Source of the DNA: Rhodopseudomonas sp. AAP120
Lineage (GTDB): Bacteria > Pseudomonadota > Alphaproteobacteria > Rhizobiales > Xanthobacteraceae
Direction of reading: 5' to 3'
Assembly (NCBI RefSeq): GCF_001295845.1
Contig: NZ_LJIC01000051.1
Span: 1-45,339, forward strand
DNA length: 45,339 nt
Position 1 is the first letter of the stretch. The number at the start of each line of letters is the position of its first letter. A model generated the notes under the pieces. The model did no database searches and was not told the DNA's origin. It saw only the letters and a program-made list of their open reading frames with translations. Positions 8,375-18,751 of the stretch are shown in pieces. The position numbers were made by a program, and so were the translations under genes.

Positions 8375-10075
8375 ATGGGATCGGTGTACTCTATTACTCA
8401 GGCGGGAAAATCGCGTTCACGCAAGCGGAGTTCGACGCGTCAGGTGTCGTCGAAGCAGGCGGCTGAACTGGCGCTCTCGGTGTTTGCGACCTCCGATGCC
8501 GGCCTCGCGATGATCGCGCCGGACGACCGCGTGCTGATGACCAACCCGGCCTTCGAGCGGCTGTTCGGCGGCGCGCCGCCGAGCGAGCTGCTGGCACGGC
8601 TGCAGATCGCGAGCTGGGGCGAAGCGGCTCACCAAGAGCCGGTGCTGACGGTCAATGGCCGCACTCTGCGTATCAAAGTGATGGCGCTGCCGCCGGGCTA
8701 TTTCGTCAATTGCGAGGACATCACCGATCAGTTCGACCGTTCCGCCCGCGAGGCCAAGCTGGCGCGCACCGACCGTTTGACCGAACTCGGCAACCGCCAG
8801 CTGCTACGCGAACGCCTGCAGGCCCTGCTCCACGACTCCGGTCCGGGCCGCGACAGTCATGCCCTGCTGACCATCGATCTCGACCGCTTCAAGGCCGTGA
8901 ACGACGCGCTGGGTCGCAACATCGGCGACGCTCTGCTTTGTCTGGTGGCCCGGCGAATCCGCGCCACGGTGTCGGACCAGGACGTGATCGCCAGATTGTA
9001 CGGCGATCAGTTCGGCATCATCCAGTCGAACCGGCCCCAACCGGCCTCCGCGATCGCGCTGGCCCAGCGGCTGCGCGATCTGCTGAGCCGGCCCTACATG
9101 CTGGAAGGCCAGTTGATCGAGGTCAGCGCCCGCGTCGGCATCGCACCGCTCACGCAGGGTACGACCGACGCAGACCAGGTGATCAAGAACGCCGATCTGG
9201 CGCTCAATCGCGCCAAGCAGGACCGGGCCGCGGACTATTGCATCTTCGAGTCCAGCATGGATCAGACGATGCGGGCGCGCCGCGCGCTGGAAACCGATCT
9301 GCGCCGGGCGCTGGCGCTGCGCGAATTCGCGCTGGTGTATCAGCCGCAGTTCGATCTGCAGAGCGGCCGCGTCACCGGTCTCGAGGCGCTGCTGCGCTGG
9401 AACTCGCCGACCCGGAGCCCGGTGTCGCCAATGGAGTTCATTCCGCTCGCCGAAGAGACCGGCATGATCAGCCTGATCGGCGAATGGGTCCTACGTACGG
9501 CCTGCCGTGATGCCGCCGCCTGGCCCGACGACATCACCGTCGCGGTCAACGTCTCGGCGGTGCAGTTCGCCAATCGCGCGCTGTCGACTACGGTGCTGTC
9601 GGCGCTCGCCGACAGCGGGCTCGATCCGCGCCGGCTGGAGCTCGAGATCACCGAAAGCGTGATGCTCGACGCGCGCGGCACGGCGCTCGGCGTGCTGCAG
9701 CGGCTACGCGCCACCGGCGTGCGCGTCTCGCTCGACGATTTCGGCACCGGCTATTCGTCGCTCGGCTATCTGCGGAGCTTTCCGTTCGACAAGATCAAGA
9801 TCGACCAAAGCTTCGTGCGCGGCACCTCGGAAGATCCCGGCAACCGCGCCATCGTGCGGGCGATCGCGTCGCTCGGCCAGAATCTCGGCATGGCGACGGT
9901 GGCCGAAGGCGTCGAGACCACCGAGCACATGGAACGGATCAGCACGGCCGGCTGCACCCATGTGCAAGGCTACCTGATCAGCAGGCCGCTGCCGCCTGAG
10001 CAGGTCATCGCGTTTCTCGCCGTCAGCAAGACTGCGCCTCCGACCAGCGTCAGCGACCGTTCCAAGGTCGCCTGA
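8375..10075 (+). CDS. papA: c-di-GMP phosphodiesterase with degenerate GGDEF and intact EAL domain (PapA)
   Basis: A 566-residue cytoplasmic protein: a PAS-like N-terminal segment (about 35-125), a GGDEF domain (about 130-300) and an EAL domain (about 310-550). The GGDEF active site is replaced by YGDQF, so cyclase activity is unlikely. The EAL domain keeps its catalytic set: LEALLRW, VNVS, ITES, SLDDFGTGYSSL, KIKID, VAEGVET and VQGYL. It should hydrolyse c-di-GMP. A BLUF gene starts on the base after the stop codon. This matches the R. palustris PapA-PapB complex, in which blue light sensed by PapB increases PapA phosphodiesterase activity. A TTG at 8345 would add ten residues; ATG 8375 is preferred, although no clear ribosome-binding site is seen. 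Confidence 0.9.
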   Translation: MGSVYSITQAGKSRSRKRSSTRQVSSKQAAELALSVFATSDAGLAMIAPDDRVLMTNPAFERLFGGAPPSELLARLQIASWGEAAHQEPVLTVNGRTLRIKVMALPPGYFVNCEDITDQFDRSAREAKLARTDRLTELGNRQLLRERLQALLHDSGPGRDSHALLTIDLDRFKAVNDALGRNIGDALLCLVARRIRATVSDQDVIARLYGDQFGIIQSNRPQPASAIALAQRLRDLLSRPYMLEGQLIEVSARVGIAPLTQGTTDADQVIKNADLALNRAKQDRAADYCIFESSMDQTMRARRALETDLRRALALREFALVYQPQFDLQSGRVTGLEALLRWNSPTRSPVSPMEFIPLAEETGMISLIGEWVLRTACRDAAAWPDDITVAVNVSAVQFANRALSTTVLSALADSGLDPRRLELEITESVMLDARGTALGVLQRLRATGVRVSLDDFGTGYSSLGYLRSFPFDKIKIDQSFVRGTSEDPGNRAIVRAIASLGQNLGMATVAEGVETTEHMERISTAGCTHVQGYLISRPLPPEQVIAFLAVSKTAPPTSVSDRSKVA

Positions 10076-10519
10076 ATGCCGACCCGGCCGTATCGCTGCA
10101 TCTATTGGAGCAGGAACCGAGTCGACGGCACAGCCGAACAAGTGGCGCGGGCGCTCGAATCGATTCTGCTCTCGGCCCGGCGCGACAACCGACGGCTCGG
10201 AGTCACCGGCGCGCTGGCGTTCAATCGCGGGCTGTTCGCGCAGCTTCTTGAAGGCGAGATCCGCGCTGTGGAGATGGTGTTCGAGAAGATCCAGCGCGAC
10301 GAGCGGCATGGCGACATTCAGGTGCTGGTCTTCGGACCGGCAACCGAGCGGGCATTTCGCGCCTGGCCGATGGCGTTCCTCGGCCGCACGCCCGAGGAGC
10401 ATCGCCGCTTCGCCGAAGCCGGCGACGAAGACGCCGCCAGCGCCGACCGGCCCGAGGCGAAACGACTGCTCGACATCGTCCGCACGCTCGCCGTCGAGGA
10501 CCCGGGCCAGGACCGCTGA
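10076..10519 (+). CDS. papB: BLUF-domain blue-light photoreceptor (PapB)
   Basis: A 147-residue FAD-binding blue-light sensor, almost entirely one BLUF domain with a short C-terminal helix. The residues of the flavin photocycle are present: Tyr10 (CIYWSR), Asn38 (RRDNRRLGVTG), Gln56 (GLFAQLLEG), Trp97 and Met99 (RAWPMAF). The loop between the Tyr and Asn is about four residues longer than in AppA. The ATG follows the papA TGA directly, so the two are almost certainly translationally coupled. This is the split counterpart of BLUF-EAL fusion proteins such as BlrP1. The characterised partner is PapA, to which PapB binds. Confidence 0.93.
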   Translation: MPTRPYRCIYWSRNRVDGTAEQVARALESILLSARRDNRRLGVTGALAFNRGLFAQLLEGEIRAVEMVFEKIQRDERHGDIQVLVFGPATERAFRAWPMAFLGRTPEEHRRFAEAGDEDAASADRPEAKRLLDIVRTLAVEDPGQDR

Positions 10520-10527
10520 TCCCGGGC

Positions 10528-11214
10528 TTACAGCGCGCTGGCGGCGATATTGACCATCAGGGCGACCAGGGCGGTATTGAACACGAACGATGCCACACCA
10601 TGCGCCGTCGCCGTCCGGCGGATCGTCTTGTCGGTGATGCCGACATCGGACACCTGTGCGGTCATCCCGATCACGAACGAGAAGTACACGAAGTCCCAAT
10701 AATCGGCATCTTCTTCCTGATCACCGCCCGGAAAGGCCAGACCGCCGGCCCGGCTGCCGCGATAGTATTCGTGCGCGTAATGCAGCGCGAAGGTGGTGTG
10801 GACCGCCGCCCAGGACAACGCGATGGTGACGATCGCGAGTACCAGCTCGGCCGAGCCGCGATGGCCGGCGCCGAGTTCGAACACGATCGCCGCGATGCTG
10901 GCGAACGCGCCGGTCGCCGTCACCAGCAGGATCAGGAAGCGGCCGTCGTCCTGCAGCACCGCGTTGCGGCGGATGTAGTCGACGCCGCAGCGCGCCATCA
11001 TGGCGAAAGCCAGCGTCAGATACACCACGATCGAGACGTCCCAGGCGATCAGCGCCTGCGTCACCGGCCGCATCCACGCCGGCAGCAGCAGCGCCGAGAC
11101 GAGGCCGACCGCGATCGAGATGAACATCCGCGGCCGCGAATATACGACACGGACCGCGCGCGGCAGTTTGCGGAAGCGCAGGAGGCGGCTGTCCTCGGGC
11201 GCTTCGCGGCTCAT
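10528..11214 (-). CDS. DUF1345 family membrane protein
   Basis: A 228-residue protein with about five hydrophobic helices and the DUF1345 phrases [13 protein letters not shown] and [20 protein letters not shown]. The family has no established function. Its acidic DFVYFSF and DTG-like helix ends are conserved among relatives. The start at 11214 (MSREAPED) lies 4 bases after the ispA stop, so it is probably co-transcribed with ispA. An upstream in-frame start would lie inside ispA. It converges on papB with an 8-base gap. Confidence 0.82.
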   Translation of the reverse strand: MSREAPEDSRLLRFRKLPRAVRVVYSRPRMFISIAVGLVSALLLPAWMRPVTQALIAWDVSIVVYLTLAFAMMARCGVDYIRRNAVLQDDGRFLILLVTATGAFASIAAIVFELGAGHRGSAELVLAIVTIALSWAAVHTTFALHYAHEYYRGSRAGGLAFPGGDQEEDADYWDFVYFSFVIGMTAQVSDVGITDKTIRRTATAHGVASFVFNTALVALMVNIAASAL

Positions 11215-11218
11215 GCGG

Positions 11219-12145
11219 TCAGTTCTTGCGCTCGGCGACGAACCGCGCGGCGGCGCGCAGCACGTCGCCCTTGGCACCGAACGGCGCCAGCGCCTCGTCG
11301 GCCCGCGCGATCAGGTCGCGCACCCGCTGCTTGGCGCCGTCGACACCGAGCTGCGTGACGAAGGTGGTCTTGCCGAGCGCGGCGTCGGCACCGGCCGGCT
11401 TGCCGAGCGCCGCGGCATCGCCTTCGACATCGAGCAGATCGTCGGCGATCTGGAATGCCTCGCCAAGCGCGCGGCCGTAATCGTCGAGCGCGCGGTACTG
11501 ATCGGCCGAAGCCTGGCCCAGAATTGCACCTGCGACGCAGCCGTAGCGCAGCAACGCGCCGGTTTTCATCTGCTGCAACTTTGCCACATCGACCGGCTCG
11601 CGGTCGCCGAACCGACCTTCGCCGGCGAGATCGAGCATCTGGCCGCCGACCATGCCGCCGAGCCCGGCGCAACGCGCCAGCACACGGTTGAGATCGAGCC
11701 GCACCTTGGCGTCGTGATGCACCTCGTCGCGGGTGATGATGTCGAACGCCAGCGTCAGCAGCGCGTCGCCGGCGAGGATCGCGGTGGCGTCGTCATAAGC
11801 CTTGTGCAGCGTCGGTCGGCCGCGGCGCAGATCGGAATTGTCCATCGCCGGCAGATCGTCGTGGATCAGCGAATAGCAATGGATGCATTCCAGCGCCGCG
11901 CCGACCAGCAGCGCGCCAGCGCGATCGGCCCCGAACACTGCGGCGCTCTCGACCGCCAGGAACGGACGCAGCCGCTTGCCGCCGCCGAGCGTCGAATAGC
12001 GGATCGCCTCCATCAGCCGGCGCGGACGGGCAATCTCGTCCGGCAGCAGGTCGTCGGACAGCAGCCGCCCGAGCAAGGCTTCGGTCTCCTCGGCGGTGGC
12101 GTCGAGACGTTTGGCGAAATCGATCGTGGACGTGCCGGTGGCCAT
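11219..12145 (-). CDS. ispA: Farnesyl diphosphate synthase (polyprenyl synthetase family)
   Basis: A 308-residue all-helical cytoplasmic enzyme that condenses IPP with DMAPP and GPP to give farnesyl diphosphate. The first aspartate-rich motif is [17 protein letters not shown] and the second is DDLLD (in [13 protein letters not shown]). GGGKRLRP binds IPP. The Pro-Ala insertion inside the first motif and the preceding HCYSLIH fit bacterial type II farnesyl synthases rather than geranylgeranyl synthases, though chain length needs assay. It supplies precursors for quinones, undecaprenyl phosphate and, in a phototroph, pigments. It probably leads an operon with the DUF1345 gene. Confidence 0.92.
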   Translation of the reverse strand: MATGTSTIDFAKRLDATAEETEALLGRLLSDDLLPDEIARPRRLMEAIRYSTLGGGKRLRPFLAVESAAVFGADRAGALLVGAALECIHCYSLIHDDLPAMDNSDLRRGRPTLHKAYDDATAILAGDALLTLAFDIITRDEVHHDAKVRLDLNRVLARCAGLGGMVGGQMLDLAGEGRFGDREPVDVAKLQQMKTGALLRYGCVAGAILGQASADQYRALDDYGRALGEAFQIADDLLDVEGDAAALGKPAGADAALGKTTFVTQLGVDGAKQRVRDLIARADEALAPFGAKGDVLRAAARFVAERKN

Positions 12146-12304
12146 TCGAAAGTGCTCCAGATAAAATTCGGCCGGACCATTTCACCATGGCGCCGTCTTC
12201 GTCAATTCGGCGCAGGGCGGGGCGGCGCAGCAGGGAGCCGAACCGATGCCGGGCGATGCGACGATTGCTGCCCTTCGGAGTGGACCGGCGCGAGGCTGGA
12301 CCGG

Positions 12305-12985
12305 ATGAGACGCCTGGTGCGAACCGCATTCCTGGTGCTGCTTCTGCTGCTCGCGGCGCCTTACGTGCTGACGCTGGCCTACAGCACCGGCCATCCGGTC
12401 TCGACCCTGATGATCTGGCGCAGCCTGACCGGCGGGCCGGTGACACGCGATTGGATCGACATCGAGCGGATTTCGCCGGCGCTGCCGCGCAGCGTCGCCG
12501 CCGCCGAGGACGCAAAATTCTGCATCCATCACGGCATCGACTGGGATTCGGTGCGCGATGTGATCGACGACATGCAGGACGGCGAAGCCGCCCGCGGCGG
12601 TTCCACCATCACCCAGCAGGTCGCCAAGAACCTTTTCCTGTGGCCGGGTCGCAGCGTCGTCCGCAAGGCGCTGGAGTTTCCGCTGGCGCTGTGGATCGAC
12701 TTCGTGCTGTCGAAACAACGCATTCTCGAACTGTATCTGAACATTGCAGAATGGGGCCCGGACGGACAATTCGGCGCCGACGCAGGTGCGGCCTACGCGT
12801 TCGGCGGCTCGGCAGCCCGGCTCACGCCGCAGGAGGCGGCGCTGATGGCCGCCATTCTGCCCAATCCGCGGATCCGCAGCGCTAAAAAACCGGGACCGGG
12901 CGTCCGCCGACTGGCCGCCACCTATGTGGCGCGAGCCAGGTCGGCCGAATTGCAGGCGTGCTGGCGCGAAAATAGCGGCGTCTGA
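12305..12985 (+). CDS. mtgA: Monofunctional biosynthetic peptidoglycan transglycosylase (MtgA)
   Basis: A 226-residue GT51 enzyme that polymerises lipid II into glycan strands at the periplasmic face of the inner membrane. One N-terminal membrane anchor spans about residues 5-25. The three GT51 motifs are present: [14 protein letters not shown] with the catalytic Glu, [15 protein letters not shown], and [14 protein letters not shown] followed by [16 protein letters not shown]. There is no transpeptidase domain, and the length is that of MtgA. The reading frame stays open far upstream, but homology begins at ATG 12305. It is transcribed divergently from ispA. Confidence 0.93.
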
Positions 12986-13122
12986 GGCGATTTAGGCGCC
13001 CGGGCGCTCTAGCGTTCCTCCACAGCTTCCGTTATAAGCCCGGCCTTAGCTTTCCGCCTGCGCGCGAGTGCCGGGCCGTCCCGCCGTGGACGACGACATC
13101 AATCCCGTCAAGGATCAACGAT

Positions 13123-13305
13123 ATGGCCGTTCCGAGAAGAAAAACTTCGCCCTCGCGGCGTGGCATGCGCCGGTCGGCGGACGCGCTGAAGCGCCCGACC
13201 TACGCTGAAGACAAGGATTCCGGCGAACTGCGCCGCCCGCATCATCTCGACCTCAAGACCGGGATGTACAAGGGTCGCCAGGTTATCAAGAAGAAGGACG
13301 CCTGA
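13123..13305 (+). CDS. rpmF: 50S ribosomal protein L32
   Basis: A 60-residue ribosomal protein that begins [20 protein letters not shown], the invariant start of L32. It lacks the zinc-binding cysteines seen in some bacteria, as usual in alphaproteobacteria. An AAGGA ribosome-binding site lies 8 bases before the ATG. The upstream gap of 137 bases after mtgA includes GTTATAAGC at about 13031, which could be part of its own promoter. Two hairpins follow, the first overlapping the stop codon. Confidence 0.97.
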
Positions 13306-13345
13306 GCCTCGCTCAGGCGCGATCGGCGCGGCCTCGCCGCGCCGA
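13299..13345 (+). terminator. Tandem hairpins at the rpmF 3' end
   Basis: The first stem is CGCCTGAGC (13299-13307) with GCTCAGGCG (13311-13319) around CTC, and contains the rpmF stop codon. The second is TCGGCGCGGC (13323-13332) with GCCGCGCCGA (13336-13345), also around CTC. Neither has a T run, so they may stabilise the mRNA end or act as a Rho-assisted stop rather than a classical terminator. Confidence 0.6.
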
Positions 13346-13568
13346 CCTTGCGGGCTCACCGCGCACATGACTGCGCCGGTGCGGTTCTGGCGATGATACC
13401 GCTCAGGCGGACGTGATCGCGAAGCCGCGTTTGCCCGAACGGTGCGACTCTCGGCTGATCGCCGCCGGCGCCCGAATCTGCTCCAACTGTTGCGTTAGAG
13501 AAATGCCCTCCGGCCCGCCGGGCGGGTACGCCTCCGGTCATGGTCTTTCCGAACAACAGGCTCTGCGG

Positions 13569-14228
13569 ATGTCGATCATCGGTTTCCCGCTGCTGCTGAT
13601 CCCGATCGCGATCTGCAACATCGTCATTTTCCTGATGCCCGGCGTCGGCTTCGACGCAGCCCTGTATCAAATTCCGCTGCCGTCCGGAGCAGTCTGGTCG
13701 GTGACCGGCGGCGACGTGCTGGTCGCACTCGGCGCGCTGCTGCTGATGTTCGAAGTGATCAAGGCCGGCAAGCCCGGCGGCAAATACGTCACCGACCATC
13801 TGCTGTCGCTGCTGGTGCTCGGCGGCACGGTGGCCGAATTCGTGATGCTGCCGCAGTTCGCAAACACCACGGTGTTCCTGCTGGCGACGCTGATGCTCGT
13901 GGACGTCATCGCCGGCATCGCGCTGCGCCGTCGTCCGCAGCCGCGGGTCGTCCGCGAAGCTCCGGTGGCTCCGCCGGTGGAAGCCGAGGAGACGGTCCGC
14001 AAGGAGCCCTCCCTGACGCCGGCCGCCCCCGCACCATCGCAGCCGGCTGCCCCGGCGACAGCCTCATCGGCGTCGGCCGCCTCGACATCGGCGGCCTCGA
14101 TTGCGGAAGCGGTTCTGCTCGACCGGCCACAACCCGTCGCCGCGTCGGCCACCACTTCGTCGCCGAGCGTCCAGTCGCCGGCCCTGCAGCCGGCCGGCGA
14201 AGCAGCGGGCACTCAGCCCCAGCGCTGA
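13569..14228 (+). CDS. Uncharacterised membrane protein with Ala/Ser/Pro-rich tail
   Basis: A 219-residue protein I cannot assign to a characterised family. The first 120 residues hold four hydrophobic segments (starting SIIGFPLLLIPIAIC, VTGGDVLVALGALLL, LLSLLVLGGTVAEF and VFLLATLMLVDVIAG). The last 95 residues are a low-complexity tail of Ala, Pro, Ser, Thr and Glu, probably disordered and cytoplasmic. In-frame starts at GTG 13413 and ATG 13503 are possible. I prefer ATG 13569 because the membrane segment begins there and the upstream residues look non-coding. It stands alone between rpmF and a convergent small gene. Confidence 0.65.
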   Translation: MSIIGFPLLLIPIAICNIVIFLMPGVGFDAALYQIPLPSGAVWSVTGGDVLVALGALLLMFEVIKAGKPGGKYVTDHLLSLLVLGGTVAEFVMLPQFANTTVFLLATLMLVDVIAGIALRRRPQPRVVREAPVAPPVEAEETVRKEPSLTPAAPAPSQPAAPATASSASAASTSAASIAEAVLLDRPQPVAASATTSSPSVQSPALQPAGEAAGTQPQR

Positions 14229-14243
14229 ACTATCAGAATTGTC

Positions 14244-14537
14244 TCAGGACATTCGCCGGGTTCGTCCGGCCGCATAGGCCCGCGCCGACCGGTAGGCCGC
14301 CGAAGCCTGATCCGGCTCCGCCCGGAATACGCCGCGGGTCTGCGGATATCCGCCTTCGATAGCCATCAACTGGGCGACGAAGTTCGCCGAGGGCCGCACC
14401 GGCCGGTCATTGTAACGCATCCGCGGCTGCGACGGCGTCACGGGGGCCGGGACCGGCTCGATCAGCTCGGCCTCGACGGCGTCAGCCGGCTCGAAGCCGT
14501 GGCCCTCATCGTCTTGGTCGATCCGGATGCCTGCCAT
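14244..14537 (-). CDS. Conserved hypothetical small protein
   Basis: A 97-residue soluble protein with an acidic, proline-rich N-terminal half. The C-terminal region contains RPSANFVAQLMAIEGGYPQT and AEPDQASAAYRSARAYA. I recall similar FVAQL...QTR...RAEP...AYRSA proteins in other Bradyrhizobiaceae without known function. A GGTTGAAGA stretch precedes the ATG at 14537. Starting at 14594 would add 19 residues. It converges on the membrane-protein gene with a 15-base gap. Confidence 0.65.
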   Translation of the reverse strand: MAGIRIDQDDEGHGFEPADAVEAELIEPVPAPVTPSQPRMRYNDRPVRPSANFVAQLMAIEGGYPQTRGVFRAEPDQASAAYRSARAYAAGRTRRMS

Positions 14538-14696
14538 CGTCTTCAACCTGCACAGCTTCGGGACGCCAGCCTCGCTCGGAGAGAAGCTTCGCAAGGAATA
14601 TGCCGCATCGCCTAGTATCGTTCCGAGGTCGCGGGCCGATTAGGTTTCCAGATTGTTAACGATCTCGCCCTAGCCTGAACAGTATGCTGCGCCCTA

Positions 14697-16484
14697 TTGT
14701 GGGTGGAGAACCAACCGATTCTGTCCCGAAACGAGGCAGCTGTGCCGCCAGCCCGATCAGCCGCCGAGCTGCACGCCGGTTTGGCCGGACCCGATCCGGC
14801 TGCGATCCTGTCGGCGCTCGGGCATGCGGCCTTCTCGTGGGATCTGGCAAGCGACGCGCTGGTCTGGAGCGAACGCGCCGCCGAGCTGTTTCATGACGTC
14901 CCTCAGGAAACCCTGGCGACCGGAGCCGGCTTCGCCACGCTGCTCGAGCCGTCACGTGCGATCCGGACGGACGCGCTGCTGACCACCTCGGCCGCGGCAG
15001 GCGCCAATTGCGTGCCGTACCGAATCGAATACGGCGTGCGGGCGACGACATCGGCGCCCATCACCTGGATCGAGGAGAGCGGCTGCTGGTATCCGGGATC
15101 CGACGGCCGCCCGGCCCGGGTCGAGGGCATCGTTCGTGTCAATAACGAGCGCCACGCCCGCGACGAGCAGCTTCTCAAACTCTCGCAGTACGATCCGCTG
15201 ACCGGTGAGCTCAACCGCACCCATCTGGTGGCGGCGCTCGCCGAGGCGATCGAGGAAGCCTCGCGCTTCCGTAGCGGACTGAGCTTCCTGCTGATCGGCC
15301 TCGATCATCTGGCGCGGATCAACGATTCGTTCGGCTTCGACGTCGCCGATCAGGTGATCTGCACCATCGCGCAGCGGATCCGCGCGCGGCTCCGGGCCGG
15401 CGATCAGCTCGGCCGCTTCTCCGGCAACAAATTCGGCCTGATCCTGAAGAACTGCACGGCCGACGACGCCCAGATCGCGGCCGAGCGCTTCCTGGCCGCG
15501 GTGCGCGACGAGATCGTGCCGACGCGATCGGGCCCGGTGTCGATCACGGCGTCGATCGGCGCGGTGGCGTCGCCACGCCACGCCCGCACCGCAGATGAAG
15601 CGATCAATCGCGCCCAGGAGGCGCTTTCGGCCGCCAAGCATCGCCGCTGCGGCACGCTGTCGATGTGGCGACCGAACGTCGAGCGCGACGCCCAGCGCCG
15701 CGTCAACATTCGGGTCACCGACGAGATCGTCACCGCACTCAACGAGCGGCGGATCGTGCTGGCCTATGAGCCGGTGGTCGACGCCGCATCGCGCGCGCCG
15801 GGCTTTCACGAATGTCTGGTCCGCATGGTGCAGGACGACGGCCAGGTGCTGCTCGCGCCCGACATCGTCCCGGTCGCCGAGCGGCTCGGGCTGATCCGCC
15901 TGGTCGATCACCGCGTGCTCGAACTGGTGGTGGCCGAACTCGCCGCCGCGCCGCAGACGACGCTCAGCCTCAACATCTCGCCGGACACCACGATGGATGC
16001 CGACTGGTGGGCCGGGATCGAGTCGCTGATGCTGGCGCATCCCGGCGTCGCCGAGCGGCTAATCGTCGAGATCACCGAAACGGTGGCAATCCAGGACCTC
16101 AACGAGGTGCGCGGCTTCGTCACCAGGCTGAAGAAGTTCGGCGCCAGGATCGCGATCGACGATTTCGGTGCCGGCTACACCTCGTTCCGAAACCTGCGCA
16201 ACCTCGGCGTCGATATCGTCAAGATCGACGGCGCTTTCGTGCAGAACATCGCCCGCTCGGCGGACGACCGTGCGTTCGTGCAGACGCTGATCGATCTGGC
16301 GCGGCGGCTCGGCATCAAGACCGTGGCCGAATGGGTGCAGGACGAGGAATCCGCACTGCTGCTGCGCGACTGGGGCTGCGACTACATCCAGGGCCGGCTG
16401 ATCGGCCTCGCCTCCCAGCATCGTCCCTGGCACAGGCCGGCCGCGACGGAGGCCGCCGCGGTCGGTGGACGCGCGGCGCAATGA
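14697..16484 (+). CDS. PAS-like/GGDEF/EAL protein with degenerate active sites
   Basis: A protein of about 595 residues: a sensor-like N-terminal region (about 35-155, FSWDLASDALVWSERAAELF resembles a PAS core), a GGDEF domain (about 160-320) and an EAL domain (about 330-580). The GGDEF motif is replaced by SGNKF, so cyclase activity is unlikely. The EAL signature reads ECL. LNIS, ITET, AIDDFGAGYTSF, VKID and YIQG are kept, but the usual AEGVE reads AEWVQ, changing one conserved Glu to Gln. It may be a weak phosphodiesterase or a c-di-GMP-binding effector. The start is unsettled: TTG 14697, GTG 14703, or GTG 14742, which has GAGG just upstream. Confidence 0.85.
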   Translation: MWVENQPILSRNEAAVPPARSAAELHAGLAGPDPAAILSALGHAAFSWDLASDALVWSERAAELFHDVPQETLATGAGFATLLEPSRAIRTDALLTTSAAAGANCVPYRIEYGVRATTSAPITWIEESGCWYPGSDGRPARVEGIVRVNNERHARDEQLLKLSQYDPLTGELNRTHLVAALAEAIEEASRFRSGLSFLLIGLDHLARINDSFGFDVADQVICTIAQRIRARLRAGDQLGRFSGNKFGLILKNCTADDAQIAAERFLAAVRDEIVPTRSGPVSITASIGAVASPRHARTADEAINRAQEALSAAKHRRCGTLSMWRPNVERDAQRRVNIRVTDEIVTALNERRIVLAYEPVVDAASRAPGFHECLVRMVQDDGQVLLAPDIVPVAERLGLIRLVDHRVLELVVAELAAAPQTTLSLNISPDTTMDADWWAGIESLMLAHPGVAERLIVEITETVAIQDLNEVRGFVTRLKKFGARIAIDDFGAGYTSFRNLRNLGVDIVKIDGAFVQNIARSADDRAFVQTLIDLARRLGIKTVAEWVQDEESALLLRDWGCDYIQGRLIGLASQHRPWHRPAATEAAAVGGRAAQ

Positions 16485-16520
16485 CCCCGCCTGCCGGTCG
16501 CCCTCTCAAATAACCAGATC

Positions 16521-16555
16521 AGACGAGTGATCACTGATCGCGTGATCACTCGTCT
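16521..16555. terminator. Long perfect inverted repeat between convergent genes
   Basis: AGACGAGTGATCAC (16521-16534) pairs perfectly over 14 bp with GTGATCACTCGTCT (16542-16555) around a seven-base loop. It lies between the ends of the GGDEF-EAL gene and phaR, so it probably acts as a bidirectional stop. It lacks T runs on either side. Each arm itself contains the palindrome GTGATCAC. The rest of 16485-16603 shows nothing else. Confidence 0.6.
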
Positions 16556-16603
16556 CCAAACGACAGCCGACTTGTAGCTGACGCCGGCTTGCAGCGTAGC
16601 GAA

Positions 16604-17200
16604 CTACGCCTCGTCCTTCTTCGGGTGCTCGATCGACATCCGGTCGAGCCGCTCCTGCATGTCCTTCATCTGCCGGCGCAGGTCGTCGATATTGTCCGCC
16701 TCGCGCGCGGGTTCGGCGGGAGCTGCCTCGGCCTCAACCTCGTGGCTCGGCTTGCGCGGCACGAACATCGAGAACGTCTGCTGAAACAGCTCCATGTTGC
16801 GGCGGACGGTTTCCTCGAGCGGCGCGAACGGGGTCATGCTCAAGGTCGAGCTCATCTGCTTGCGGAATTTCTCCTGCTCGCGGGTCAACGAATCGATCGA
16901 CTGCTCGAGATATTTCGGTACCACCATCTGCATGCTGTCGCCGTAGAAGCGGATCAGCTGGCGCAGGAAGGTGGTCGGCAGCAGGTTCTGCCCTGCCTTG
17001 TTCTCTTGCTCGAAGATGATCTGGGCCAGCACCGAACGCGTGATGTCGTCGCCGGTCTTGGCGTCGTAGACGAGGAAGTCTTCGCCGTCTTTCACCATCG
17101 ACGCGAGGTCTTCGAGGGTGACGTAGGTACTGGTGCCGGTGTTGTAGAGCCGCCGGTTCGCGTATTTTTTGATTGTCGTTGGTTGGTCTGATTTCGCCAT
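16604..17200 (-). CDS. phaR: Polyhydroxyalkanoate synthesis repressor PhaR
   Basis: A 198-residue regulator that represses phasin and related genes and senses PHB granules. The N-terminal DNA-binding domain contains IKKYANRRLYNTGTSTYVTL, and the PHB-accumulation domain follows (LLPTTFLRQLIRFYGDSMQM). An acidic linker and a short C-terminal coiled coil (DDLRRQMKDMQERLDRM) end the protein. ATG 17200 (MAKSDQPT) is where homology begins; ATG 17215 would add five residues. It is divergent from phaA, the common alphaproteobacterial arrangement, and shares the 17201-17499 control region. Confidence 0.95.
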   Translation of the reverse strand: MAKSDQPTTIKKYANRRLYNTGTSTYVTLEDLASMVKDGEDFLVYDAKTGDDITRSVLAQIIFEQENKAGQNLLPTTFLRQLIRFYGDSMQMVVPKYLEQSIDSLTREQEKFRKQMSSTLSMTPFAPLEETVRRNMELFQQTFSMFVPRKPSHEVEAEAAPAEPAREADNIDDLRRQMKDMQERLDRMSIEHPKKDEA

Positions 17201-18678
<1,478 letters not shown>

Positions 18679-18751
18679 GGCAATGTCACGCCGCTGATGC
18701 GGCATGATGTTGCAACAGACGTAACAAGGTGCGGTGCATCAACGAATGTTC

